Part shown: positions 24,531 to 35,986 of the stretch, one piece after another
Layout of the letters: each line of letters starts with the position of its first letter
Numbering within the stretch: the stretch's first letter is position 1
Assembly: GCF_010389155.1 (NCBI RefSeq)
Contig: NC_057765.1
Span: forward strand, 40,133,559 to 40,197,558
Direction: 5' to 3'
Source: Erigeron canadensis
Taxonomy: Eukaryota > Streptophyta > Magnoliopsida > Asterales > Asteraceae
Length of the DNA: 64,000 nt
Made by a program: the position numbers and the translations under genes
The notes under the pieces: model-generated
Seen by the model: the letters and a program-made list of their open reading frames with translations, nothing else
What the model was told of the DNA's origin: nothing
Databases searched by the model: none

Positions 24531-24796
24531 GAAAAACTTACAAAAAATTTTGTCAAAATTTTTTCAATGATCAAAATAAATATTAAAAACAATGAATAGT
24601 TCTTTTGAAATGAATTTTACCTTGTTAGATTAAAAACACATAAGAAGTTGTATTTCAATTTTTAAAAAAATGTATGAATGTATGGAAAAAGAAAGTAATA
24701 ATATCTTCCTATGAAAGCTTACAAAGCCCAAAATTACAAATAAAAAAAAAACAGTTAAAAAGAATCTTATGAAGAAAGCTTTTACTTAAGGGATAA

Positions 24797-24940
24797 TATA
24801 CTATGCTGTTAATAGTAATCATTTTCCTCTCACAAACATCCCTCCCTGTTTATCACATGATAAAAATAATAATCATCCCCCCCCTGAATGTGAGGGCAAC
24901 ATCATCTAGCTAAATGCTGTTAACAGCATATTAGCTATCC
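24797..24940. mobile_element. Possible small TIR element
   Basis: CTATGCTGTTAATAG at the left and CTGTTAACAGCATATTAG at the right are imperfect inverse copies, with CCTCTCACA and TGTGAGGG mirrored inside them. About 140 bp. No target duplication checked. Confidence 0.35.
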
Positions 24941-25028
24941 CTCTACTTAAATATAAGTTTAACTTAATAAATACAAAATCCAACTTAATTACATCATCAA
25001 CAAACCCATATTTCCTATGTGGACAGAT

Positions 25029-25464
25029 CATAGTTGTTAAACTCGTACGAGTCACGAGTCGAGTCAAAACAAAGGGAAAACGAGACGACTCGATGGAAAA
25101 ACTCGCTTTACTCCAGACTCGTAACATGACTCGTGTTTTGTGGTGCGAGTCGGTCCGAGTCATGTCTGAGTCACGAGTCGAGTCACGAGTCACATAACAA
25201 TTTTTAAATTTTTTCTATTTTTTTTAATTTATTTTTTACATAACTTTTTTATATGCTTTTAAATTTAATTTGATTTTAATAGTATTTCTATTTTTAGCTT
25301 AATATATTTATACATTACAATATGTCTACAATAAATACTTGCACATAATTATAAAAATATGCATTTTCAAATATCCTGACTGCTACGATTCGAGTCACGT
25401 TTCGAGCCACCAGATGAGAAATCAGATTTGAAATCGAGTCGAGATTTACGAGTCAGCAACTATG
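25029..25464. mobile_element. hAT-like element rich in CGAGTC
   Basis: Ends CATAGTTGTTAAACTCGTA and TACGAGTCAGCAACTATG are inverse copies with few mismatches. Flanking 8-mers GGACAGAT (25021-25028) and GAACAGAC (25465-25472) agree at 6 of 8, as expected for an old hAT 8-bp duplication. The subterminal parts are packed with ACTCG/CGAGT words in both orientations, a possible transposase-binding array. AT-rich centre with no ORF. Confidence 0.6.
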
Positions 25465-25569
25465 GAACAGACTACTTAATTGACACCTAAGCTTTTCTTG
25501 GATCATCCTCTAAATCTCTAATCTCTTTTAAAGTATTAGGACAATAACAAAATTTATGAAAGAAGAAAA

Positions 25570-25875
25570 TTCACACCTTGGAGGCTCCCCTTTTCTTCTC
25601 CCTCTCACTCCTTCCTGCTCTATTCAGATCGCCACCACCGCCTGACCACCATCACACCTCACCGGAACCACCAAGTAATCAAGAATGTGTGTTCTATCTC
25701 AGATTTTTGGGACTCCTTCTCCCTCTCACTCTCTCCCTTGTTCAGATCTCGATCACCACCACCGCCACACCTCACCGAAATCACCACAACCGCCTGACCA
25801 CCGCCACACCTCATCGGAATCACCGGGCAATGTTTCAGATCTCAAAATTGCTCGCCGGAAAAGGATTTCAGGTAT
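25570..25875 (+). other. C-rich, exon-like tract upstream of HAP2
   Basis: CT/CAC-rich sequence with a partial tandem duplication (CTTCTCCCTCTCACTC appears twice, each followed by TTCAGATC and CACCACCGCC). It ends at CAGGTATGTG, a good donor. It could be an untranslated exon of HAP2 or transposon-derived sequence; encoded peptides are low-complexity and unrecognised. Confidence 0.3.
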
Positions 25876-26173
25876 GTGTGATATACATATGTGTGTATAT
25901 ATGTTTTTCTTAAATACTAAAAATAGAAAATTAATAAACGTTGCAAATTAATTGCCATTACAAATAATCAGTTCTTGTGACCATTTCGAAACCGCAACTG
26001 TCAAACAATTATTTCTTATAAGGTACAATTTATGTTGCATAATGTACAACCAAGGCTTCTTGTATTCAAATCCATTAGCAGTTATTTCCCGCCAGAATCA
26101 TCACTTTTTAACTTATATATTTTTCTTCTTAAATTAAAAAACTACACACACTAAAAACAAACACACACACACA

Positions 26174-29100
26174 ATGAAACCTCTCATATTCAATGTTATT
26201 ATCACTCTCACTCTGTTTTGTAAAATCGTCAATGTCTCAAGCGTTCAACTCCTTTCAAAATCAAAGCTCGAGAAATGCGAAAAGGTGTCGGGTAACAACA
26301 AAGACCCTCTCAACTGTACTCAAAAAATCGTCGTCGATATGGCTGTTCCTAGTGAAGCAGTAAGTCCTAGATCATCAATATTTATATATTAAAAAGTTAA
26401 TTTTCACTTTTTGTATTTATCTATATATATATCATTTTTTCGTTCTGTTTTGTTTTATTCTTTTTACTTAGACTGGTGGAGAAGCATCAATTACTGCCCA
26501 AATCGACGAGGTTGAAAATACGACTGATAACATGAAAACGCTCCGTGATCCTCCAACTATTACTATCACCAAATCCGCCGCATACGCACAGTATCAATTG
26601 ACTTATATTCGGGTTAGATATATAACGAATTAATCTTTTTTCTTTTGTTAATAATCATTTAATAACACTGGAATTTTATTTTTTCTTATGTTTTTGTTTA
26701 TAATCTGATCGCAGGATGTCGCGTACAGACCTCAAGAGTTGTTTTTTAAGACGCGAAAATGTTCCTCAAGTGCAGGTGCTAATGTTGTCCAGCAGTGTGA
26801 GAGGCAAGATTACAATATATCATTATGCTATATATTATATAGATTTAAAGTATAGTTATCTTGAACTAAAGTACAGTTTTGTTTGTGTGTGCTCTATAGT
26901 TTGCGCGATAATCAAGGACGTATTATTGAGCATACTCAGGTAATTAGTACTCTGCTTACCTTCACAAATATCATTTATGATGACGTGTCCATGTCATTGT
27001 ACGTACAGCCAACTTGTTGTCCTTGTGGGAAGTGGCGTCGAGTGCCTTCATCGTGTGGGAATTTTTGTAAGTCGTGCGAATTTGGTACCATTTTCAACTA
27101 TGCATTTAGAGTTTCCTTTTATGATAGTTCACTTTGTTGAAATCAGTTAACAAGGTGAGGAAAGGAAAGGCGAACACTGCACACTGCGTCCGTTTCCCAG
27201 GTGATTGGTATGTACTTTTTCATCCCTTTCAGTAGCTTTTTTTCATCTTCAAAACAAGCATTTTTGTTTGCTGTTTCTTATATTCATTGAAACCATTCAA
27301 CAAAGAAAATATTGATAAGTGATCGTATGAAGTTCCATGGCATTCTTTTTATTGAAAGATTTTGGGACTTGATGAGGCACATGTACATACATATATAGTT
27401 AGCATTTATGAATTGGTGTTTCCAAATTTAATAAAATGTTACCATCCTTTAGACACAATGGATTTCACATAATTTGGTTAATGTATATCTTCTGATTTTA
27501 ACACCTTGCATTTTGTTACAAATCTAAAATTAGTCCGTTATATCTACCCAGGTTCCACGTTTTTGGAATTGGCCAGCACACAGTTGGGTTCAGCATAAGG
27601 ATACAAGTCAAAAAAGGAACGAAAGTCTCTGTAAGTTTTTCCATCATTCTTCAACTTGATTCGGACTTAACTTTGATATGTTTATCAACATATTCTTAAA
27701 CTCTATTAGCCTTGAACAGAACTGGAAAAGAACTTTTTGTTCACTTTTCAATCTGTGGTATTGTCCAAGCAGGAAGTTGTTATTGGGCCTAATAATCGAA
27801 CTGCTGCGTCATCTGATAACTTTCTTAGAGTGAACCTAATTGGGGACTATGCTGGATACTCTGATGTACCTTCTTTCGAAAACTTCTTTCTTGCTGTTCC
27901 TAGACAGGTACTTTGCTGCATCCTATGCATCTTGGTAAACTCACTTTTTACGGCCTAATGTTTCTTCTTCTTCTTTTTTTTATGCTTCTGAAGGGCAACC
28001 CAGGTCAACCACAAGATCTGGGAAGGAATTATTCTATGTGGATGCTGCTTGAGCGGATCAGGTTCACGTTAGATGGCCTTGAATGTGATAAAATCGGTGT
28101 CAGCTATGAAGCTTTTAATAGGCAGCCAAATTTCTGTTCTGCACCATTTGGAAGCTGTCTCCATAATCAGTTGTGGAACTTCTGGGAGGCTAGTAAATAC
28201 ATATAATAATAATCTTCACCACATTGGATAACTATTTCAGTAGTTAGTAATATTGATTCATATGATTGTCCGATCATTGGATAACTATTCTAATTTGTTC
28301 ATCTTAAACTTAAATCTGACAGTCCGATCAGAATAGGATCAATAGAAAGCAGATGCCTCTTTTTACTGTGCAAGGAAAATATGAAAGAATCAATGAGCAT
28401 CCAGTTAGGTTCCAATACTTTTAAATTTCACTGTCACACATTTCTTTTCGCTCTTTCTCTTCCTTTATTTTTTTTTGTGTCACTAATCTTTGTATGCAGA
28501 ATGCAGGAAGCCTTTCCTTTTCTATAGGAATCACTGAAGTTATAAATTCAAATGTTTTAATAGAACTGAGTGCTGATGATATCGAATATGTCTATCAAAG
28601 GTTGGTCCAAAGTTCTCGAGGTTCACACTAATTCTGATAATTTTATCATTGAAAGAGTGCTAGGAGATTATACTCTATAAAAAGACATATTCATACATTA
28701 TGTTCGGTTGCAGGAGTCCTGGGAACATCGTAAGTGTCACAATACCTACTTTTGAAGCCCTTACTCAGTATGGGACTGCCACAATCACAGCTAACAACAC
28801 TGGTGAAGTGGAAGCTTCGTACAGCTTAACGGTAGTTTGACCGAACGTTATATTTCTTAACTGTTTTCATGCAATTTAATTGGAGTCCTCGGTCCTGTTT
28901 TATCTTGAAAGATTTTTTCTGTGTTATTCTGTGTATATATCATGCCAGTATATTATGTAACACTTTCATTTCATATACTTGTATCATTAGTCAAATTTAT
29001 CTGCCTGTGATTTTAAATTTTTATGGATTGATTAGACTTTTACTTTTTGCAGTTTGATTGCTCGGGAGGTGTCAGTCAGATGGAGGTATATGTGGAATGG

Positions 29101-30409
29101 ACTATATATCATCTGAGTAGATATAGTAATTTATAACATGATATGGAAGTTTTAAAGACGAGTTATAACAATATTGAATACTTCCTTGCAGGAACAATTT
29201 TTCATTATGAGGCCAAATGTAGTTGCGTCCCGCCATTTTAAATTGTACCCAACAAATGATCAAGCTGCCAAATATGTGTGTTTCGGTATGGAAGATTATA
29301 CAGTATTAGTTTGTTTATAAATGTATCATGTAAACTTGTTGCAAATAAAAACTTGTCATGGCAGCTATATTGAAAGATTCTGACTTTCATGAAGTTGATA
29401 GAGCAGAGTGTCAGTTTACAACAACAGCCACGGTTATTGACAATGGAACCCAGGTACAGTAAACACGAGTTAGTATAGAATGGGTTAAAAGAACCCTTGG
29501 TTTAGTTTATATAGTTTCACTAATCTACATATATCTTTGATTTTTCTTTCAGACTGTATTTGAACCACCAAAAAATGAAGTAAAAGGCTTCTTTGACTCT
29601 ATTGAGGATTGGTGGCATATGCTTTGGGAGGGTATGGTTGACTTCATCACCGGAAAATCTTGCAGGTTAGTGTGTTATATGTCGAATTTACACGAATATA
29701 GATGTCATTAGGAGTTTGCTTTGGCTATTCAATTTAAGCTTAATGAAGTCTAATTCTGGCTGCAGAAAGAAATGCTCCGGGTTCTTTGACTTCAATTGCC
29801 ACGTACATTATATTTGTATGAGCTGGATGCTGATGTTTGGTCTATTTTTGGCAATCTTTCCTACAGGTAATCTTGTACTAACTTCACTTTTATATTTTAT
29901 AGAAAATCAATTTGTGGGCTTAGGAAATGACATCTGCGATCTTTTAATTTTCAGTGATTGTCCTGGTTTGGCTTCTACATGAAAACGGACTTTTTGATCC
30001 CTTTTATGATTGGTGGGAAGATCATTTTTGGGATGATGAGCGGAAAATCCAACACTTGAGAAAACATGCCATACATGTCCATCATAAGAAGAAACCAAAA
30101 CATCATACTGATGGTCATCATACAAATCAAAAAGATGATCATCAGGAGCATCGACACAACGTTAAGAAGGACAAACACAAACATGAGCGAATAAAGGCTT
30201 CAAGTATCATCAAACATCCACTTTATTTGGGTGCAGGGGATGATGATGATGATGATGATAATGTCGGTGAAAGGAGGCAGAGAAAGGAAAGAGGAAATAT
30301 GGAACTAGTGAAGTTTTCTAAACATGGTGATAGAACTGTGAACAAGCACGGGCATGCTACATCAGAAGACAAACGCCATAAGCATCTGCATTCCAAGAGA
30401 AAGTTATAG
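26174..30409 (+). CDS. HAP2: HAP2/GCS1 male gamete fusogen
   Basis: Sperm-expressed class II-type membrane fusion protein needed for gamete fusion. Exons: 26174-26359, 26472-26612, 26715-26803, 26900-26939, 27009-27066, 27147-27207, 27552-27630, 27773-27907, 27994-28188, 28323-28403, 28500-28600, 28714-28831, 29053-29085, 29192-29285, 29365-29453, 29553-29665, 29766-29866, 29955-30409; 2169 nt, 722 residues plus stop. A hydrophobic signal peptide leads into [14 protein letters not shown]. Conserved blocks include [50 protein letters not shown], the HAP2-GCS1 core [26 protein letters not shown] and [18 protein letters not shown]. The transmembrane segment is in exons 17-18 ([22 protein letters not shown]), followed by a His/Lys-rich cytosolic tail with an Asp run. 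Introns 3 and 9 use GC donors to keep frame. The tail is tail-to-tail with the P450 pseudogene, 400 bp away. Confidence 0.95.
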
Positions 30410-30808
30410 AGGAATGAGTCTAATATCATCTTTTTAGGACTATATAATCAGGAAGCTTCACCGGATCCTAATTTAAATCCTCAACCTTTATTTCGGGCAT
30501 TAGTATTATTTGCTATTAGCTTATGGACAACCATGAGTGTGATAAAGGAATCCCAATCTTATATTATCTTATACATATATTACTGACAAAGTACGCCGTT
30601 ATATATAAATACATGAAAACATGTGAGTAACCTACATACAAGAAACTACAATCGATTTATTTAAACAACTTAAAGCTAACAACGCTTGCAATCACAGAAA
30701 TAGTATGGAGGAGCTCTCCTTATCTCTTTATTAAAACAAAAGCTGACATGAAACTTGGGACTGTAAAGCTAAGATACGGATCATATGTGAAAGAGAATGA
30801 TTTTTTCT
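30410..30808. other. Convergent 3' UTR spacer, HAP2 and P450 pseudogene
   Basis: Carries both 3' ends. The part at about 30620-30800 resembles the P450 3' flanks at 35100-35240 and 53755-53870 (GGAGGA.C.CC.CCTTATCTCT and a CATATGTGAA word). Confidence 0.6.
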
Positions 30809-31574
30809 TCATTTCTCTTTACGATAATTAGCTGGATCAGATGCTTGTTTTTGGTTTTCCTTATCTTTACCAGAGAACTGAACATGAAACCCATTCTGAA
30901 ACTGTAGACACGGATTTCGTACAATTTCACCTCCTTTCACTAGTTTCCACCTGAAAATAGTAAAGGAAAGTTAGTTTTAGTCGTCTTTTCCTATCTCTTA
31001 TACTAATATAACTTATGACTTATATTACCGATATTTGGTAACTAGGCAATGGAGAAAGACTGCCATCTGAAGTCTAGAAAACTCTGCTCCAACACAAAAC
31101 CTAAGTCCACTTCCAAAAGCCATGAAAGTCCTTGAAGCACCTTTAAAATCCCTCCCCTGATTGCAATTCAGAAATTTGGGTTATTTCAAGACCCGACAAA
31201 TGTTTATGATGTTTTAATTATATAACTGTAGTGAGAATAAGAACTTACATACCTCCCATCGCCATGGATCGAAGTTGAGTGGATCCTTATAGTTGATGGG
31301 GTCTAAATGGACAGCCGGAGGGCATACCATTATCACCCAACCAGATGGAATAGTGTAGTCTGAATCAAGCCAATTGTCATATGACGGTACACCTTTGAGT
31401 TTTACTATTGTGTAGAAATTTACCATTGGTAGATATATACCTTTGAATTTGATCTCTGTTAGTGCCTTTCTGAATAATATTGGAACTATATTTGCTAGCC
31501 TTAGAGTTTCATTTATAATCTGTGATGTCAAGTTGGTTCATATCAGGGTAAAATAAATAAACTAACAACAGAAC

Positions 31575-31785
31575 TTGTAAATTGGGTCGAACGGGCTGAA
31601 ATATACCACGGTAAAAGTTTTTTATTTTTCTCATGGTATACATCTTGAACTGGTCTTTCTAAAAGAATACACACAATTAGCACATGTAATTTTTGTAACA
31701 GCCAATGAGTATTCGTGGGTCAACCTAACCAACCACCACCCATTTTAACCTGTTACTCAACCTATCCATTTTCCACCTCTGGTTT
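31575..31785. repeat. Dispersed repeat in P450 pseudogene intron 5
   Basis: Starts TTGGGTCGAACGGGCTG and ends CATTTTCCACCTCTG, the mirrored AGAGGTGG end seen in other copies. Contains CATGGTATAC and GTGGGTCAACCTAACC. Related to the blocks at 3265 and 16730. Confidence 0.5.
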
Positions 31786-32544
31786 GATAACTAATGTAAG
31801 ACTAAAGGTAATCAACACACCTGGAACGTGAATGTCATCGACTTATATTCTTCCCATGTAAGTCCAGACTCTGTGGTTTTCCGCTTTCTTAGGAGTTTCT
31901 CATGTTCTTCCTATATTAGATACTCCAACAAGCATGTTGATTGTTAACTGAGTGAAACATAATCAAATTTTTACATTCTATACATACCGTTAGTTCCTTT
32001 AATGCCCGAGGGTTATCTGTTAGAAGCTTGATAGCTACTATTATGGCTTGGGAGGTTGTTTCAAAGTTGGCATAGAGTAATGCGAACATGAAGTCCAAAG
32101 CAATTGGTTCTGTAAGGAATGTATCATCTTGCTTGAGTTCTTCGAGCACATAATCAAAGAAATCATTTTTGACCTTATTTGGCTTAGCGCGTCTATCCTC
32201 TAGCATCTTCTTGAGCATCATCAATACTTTCTTTCTTCCCTGATTAAATTTAGAATAAAAAATGATGTCTTGGCTTCTCTCAGAGCCCATTAGAGGTGAT
32301 GGGTATGCCTAGGTCGGGTAATGGGTCACAACTTGGGTCAAATCAGTTTTTCTTTTGGGCAAACACGAAAAAACTTCTTTTTTGTCTTTTCATTTTTTAA
32401 CTCCATACTTACTTTACGTGTCAATATGTTAACAAAAACTATATTATTACAGTCACAATCTTCTTTTTCCACTGTATCTTTAGACGAGCTCGTCTAATGC
32501 TTCTAAACATGTGTCTTGTGGGCACATGTTTGAAAAACTCAAAT

Positions 32545-32786
32545 AAATATAGTAAAGTAAGTAACTCCCAATGCCGTCTTCCACGGGTTTTAGGTCCCAA
32601 TACCGTCTTCGACGGTGTATGGGGGAGGTTGACATGTAGACAGCCTTACCCCTACCAAAGGTAGAGAGGCTGCTTCCAGGTCCTACCATAGGTAGAAAAG
32701 GACCTCCAGCCTTGCTGGGCATGAGGATCGAACCCATGACCTCTGTTTCCAGAGGCATGAGCTCCAACCACTGATCCAACCCAGTT
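32545..32786 (-). mobile_element. tRNA-derived SINE in P450 pseudogene intron 3
   Basis: Read on the minus strand it begins GGGTTGGATCAGTGG (pol III A-box-like) and has a B box GGTTCGATCC about 45 bp on, with a hairpin CCTCTGGAAACAGAGG between them. The body includes GGGGTAAGGCTGTCTACAT, reminiscent of Au-type plant SINEs, then two near copies of AAGACGGYATTGGGA. No clear tail or target duplication was found. Confidence 0.7.
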
Positions 32787-33989
32787 GATTTGTATTTTTA
32801 GGAAAATGCTTTTTTGCCAGGTAAGTATGTGCCATGTAAGCATAAAGATCCATGTCATCAATCCAGTCAAAATTTAAACTGCCACGTAGGAAAGTATAGT
32901 TATTTTTATAATTAAATTTGGTCGCAATGCCCAAAAGGGAATCGAAACCCAACTTTTGATGTCCCCGAAATACAAAAAAAGTAGAATTTCTAAACAGAAC
33001 ATTAGATAAAGTAGCTTGTTATTTAGGCAATTTATCCTAAAGTATTTACGAGATTTTTTTGTATTCTTGATACAAATTGGGCAACTTCGACCCATTCATA
33101 TTTGACTAGTTCTGTAAGTATCTAGTTTTACCGATTCGTGAAAAAACTATCCAAATGGGTTGAAGCTGCTATTTCTGATTATGAAATCATATGTGTACCT
33201 GTAGACACTTATGGTGAGCAGTTCCTGGAATATCCAAAGGAAATGAAATAATTCCATGTATAAAAGCATCAAAACTCTCCCTTAGATTCTCAGACGACTT
33301 CTTTGAATCATAACTTATCAGTTTCTTGCCCATGAACTCAAATATCATCTGATTAAAACACCATAATAGTATCAAAAATAAGGTGGTTAGTGCTAATTGA
33401 AAAAAGTTACTTACATCTGCAACTGTAGTCTTCAATTCCACTGTATCTTTGCTAGCCCATGCCTCCATGTTTCTCGTTGCTACACTTTCTACTTCTGTAA
33501 AAATTTTCTTAAGGTTTTCCGGACCGACTATAGTTAGTATCATGTTCTTGAGATACTTGTGCGTGTTCCCATGCACGGAACTGATATTTTGGCTCCCAAA
33601 TATCTTTGTCACGCTCCTTGGGTACCAACTCTCGGTCAATTGGTCCTCTTGTTGAAAAAGCATTTAGTTAAGTTGCAAATCAGTTGACATTACAACTTGC
33701 AACCCAAACAAACTAGTTCGGAATATAGATCCATATCTAGCATATTCAAATGAATCTCAAATTCTCATGACTTCAAACACTTCGATAAACACTCTAACAT
33801 GTCAAAAGAGTATGGATTGATTCAAAAAGTTGTATATTGGAAATGAGCCAAACATGCCAAGATTATTTTGTTAAAATAAAAAGATTCTTACTTTAAGTAG
33901 CTTTTCATCGTAGTAAACATATTGATTGACAAAATTTTTTTTTACATTTTCACTATCTCTGACTTATTTCATTCCATACTATAAGTCTA

Positions 33990-34042
33990 TAAGATTCAGT
34001 TTTGACCCATTATCCAACCCAATCATTTTGCCACCTCTTCAA
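33990..34042. repeat. Dispersed repeat end fragment
   Basis: TTGACCCATTATCCAACCC followed by CATTTTGCCACCTCTTC, the right terminus of the dispersed intronic repeat family, just inside P450 pseudogene intron 1. Confidence 0.45.
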
Positions 34043-34429
34043 GCACAAATGATTTACCTTTCTATCCTGTTCTTGATGAAAGGAGGAGTATCCCAAGTTG
34101 GATTTGGGGCGAAGAAGTGTAGAGTTTCACCGAGTAATGGCCAACCCATGGAACCTGGAGGAAGAGTTCCATTGCATTTAGGATTGTTCCATCTGTAAAT
34201 CCAATGGGTGTGCTTACAAGCACCAAAGCTGCAATGCATAAGCCAGCAGACCACATTGGTGGCACGTTGGATGTAAAGCTAAAAGTTATAGTATTCGGGA
34301 TTAAGAAATCAATAGACTTAAAAGAAGGTAGAATGGGACTGATGATCACCTCTATTTAAATTTAAATGACCATGCAACTTGCCAGCACACTATAACTGAC
34401 GATGCATGGAAATATTGAAAAACAAAACA

Positions 34430-35260
34430 TCGACATCTAACACTCTGGTGGTCGAGTAATCTACAACTACTTGGTATTAAAAAACTCACAGATAAAGCTA
34501 AAATTTGCATCAAAACTTGACAAAATCTAAACCATGATCTATCTTTTGTATCAATTATCGAACTATCACTTTCATTTTCACTCTCAAATTAATTTTTTAT
34601 CTTACTCATATTCTAATTAGATCTTGCATCTAGAATATATATACGTGTGGTATTGAAATGTAAGATAACTCCTACCCACACGTAGAGACATTGTTTCTTG
34701 AGAGACGTCCGTCTGTTTAAACAAATATGAGTTTTAACATATGTTTATGTTATCACTACAAAATCTAGAGATGTTTTGAAATTAACATATTAGTGAATAT
34801 GTTATGATGGATAATAGTTGTAAATCAGCAAACTACTTATATAATGACTTTTGATCTTGATATGGATCTACATTATTTCTCAAATTTCTCATTTGTATCT
34901 TTCCGACCAAAACTTTCGTCCAATAAAGTTATAAGTGTAAGTATGTTACAAATTTGAATTTGTAAGTAGGATGCCATTTTTGACATTGTTACCACTGATT
35001 ATGAGTCTGTATAGACCTTGGTGATTGTTAGAATTATGGCATAAAGGGATGCTAGCCTCGTCTTATCCTATATTTCATTATTAACAAGCCTTTCTACACA
35101 CAGTAACACAAAAATATATTTCACATGTCATACAAGACTCTAAAGATAATAGGGAGGAACACCCCTTATCTCTGTATTTGAATTATAAGCTCAAAAGAGA
35201 ATTGTGAACTGCAATAACAAGGTATACTTCATATGTGAAAATGTGAAAAGCATCGAGAAG
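34430..35260 (-). other. P450 intergenic/3' flank paralogous to 53105-53871
   Basis: Shares long collinear similarity with 53105-53871: TTAAAAAACTCACAG, TTTTGTATCAATTATCGA, TGTAAGATAACTCCTACCCA, TGTTATGATGGATA, CTCGTCTTATCCTATAT, AAAGATAATAGGGAGGAACA. In the right-hand copy this runs straight into the 3' end of an intact P450. Here it stops at about 35260 with no P450 exon following. It therefore includes the 3' UTR of a lost gene plus the promoter side of the pseudogene. Confidence 0.75.
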
Positions 35261-35986
35261 AGGGGTTTGGGTCGGGTAAAAAAAATGGTGGGGGCAAAAC
35301 AAATTTATCTTAAAAAGAACTCATGATAACATCAAAATAGTTCATCCCAAGTCTTCCGCAAAATATCTTTGAACTAATAGCACTAAAAACAACAATTTAA
35401 CCACCTAAAAGTAGCTTACAAACAACAGTAAAATAATTTGTAAAACAACAAAACAACACTCTCAATAGGAGTAAATACAACGTACTATAACAGTAAAAAT
35501 TGCAGCAAATTAAGGGTAAAAACAAGAGTAAATACAACACATATCAGCATACAAACATCGCAAAAAACAGCCCTCTTCATAAAACAGGCTAATAGATTAA
35601 AATCAACATAAGACTACTAACAAAAGTAAGTTTCACTAAACTAAGAAAACCAAATTACAATTATCCTTTGCGAGGACCCATCTTTAGAAAGCGTTTGATG
35701 GTTCTTTTCACTTGTGACATTGACAAGTGTCTCTTTTTCTACCGTACAAATTAAACATGAGTTAACAAAAACCAATTTAATTTCGCAAATCCGTCTTTCA
35801 AGTATTTCTTAATGTATCCTAATATCACAAATAATAAAATATCTTTCAAAAATAGCTTAAAAACATATATAAACTAGCAACATCCCAACAGGAATTGAAT
35901 AACAAAAGAATCACAAAATCACTTAACTGTATCTATTTTCCCCAAAGGGCATTGGGTTTTTTCTAGAACCCTGTCTACCAAAGCAA

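Larger units (their letters stand above)
30809..34256 (-). pseudogene. CYP87-like cytochrome P450 pseudogene
   Basis: Haem-thiolate monooxygenase of the CYP85 clan, closest by eye to CYP87A. Exons: 34058-34256, 33415-33736, 33199-33348, 31988-32239, 31821-31910, 31441-31519, 31253-31359, 31029-31156, 30809-30950. Exon sizes equal those of the intact paralogue at 53872-62956 except exon 1, one base short, and exon 9, which is longer. Two lesions: a 1-bp deletion in exon 1, between the membrane anchor (MWSAGLCIAALVL) and the HWIYRWNNPKCNG frame, and an in-frame TAA at 33664-33666 in exon 2 where the paralogue has His. Later exons are clean: I-helix FETTS, ETLR (ExxR), DPLNFDPWRW and haem loop FGSGLRFCVG. 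Decay is therefore recent. Intron 3 holds a SINE and intron 5 a dispersed repeat. Confidence 0.88.

Noticed and set aside
25578..25951. Overlapping Pro/His/Ser-rich open frames upstream of HAP2
   Set aside because: Two frames are open over the same C-rich duplication, the longer one lacks an ATG, and the peptides are low-complexity.
29907..30429. Minus-strand open frames opposite the last HAP2 exon
   Set aside because: Antisense shadows of the His/Lys/Asp-rich tail of HAP2.
32700..32786. Possible functional tRNA gene on the minus strand
   Set aside because: A- and B-box-like motifs are present but no cloverleaf acceptor stem closes; the downstream body matches a SINE.
32480..32952. Overlapping minus-strand open frames of 70-100 codons
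   Set aside because: They cover the SINE in P450 intron 3 and adjacent intron; the sequence is explained by pol III elements, not coding.
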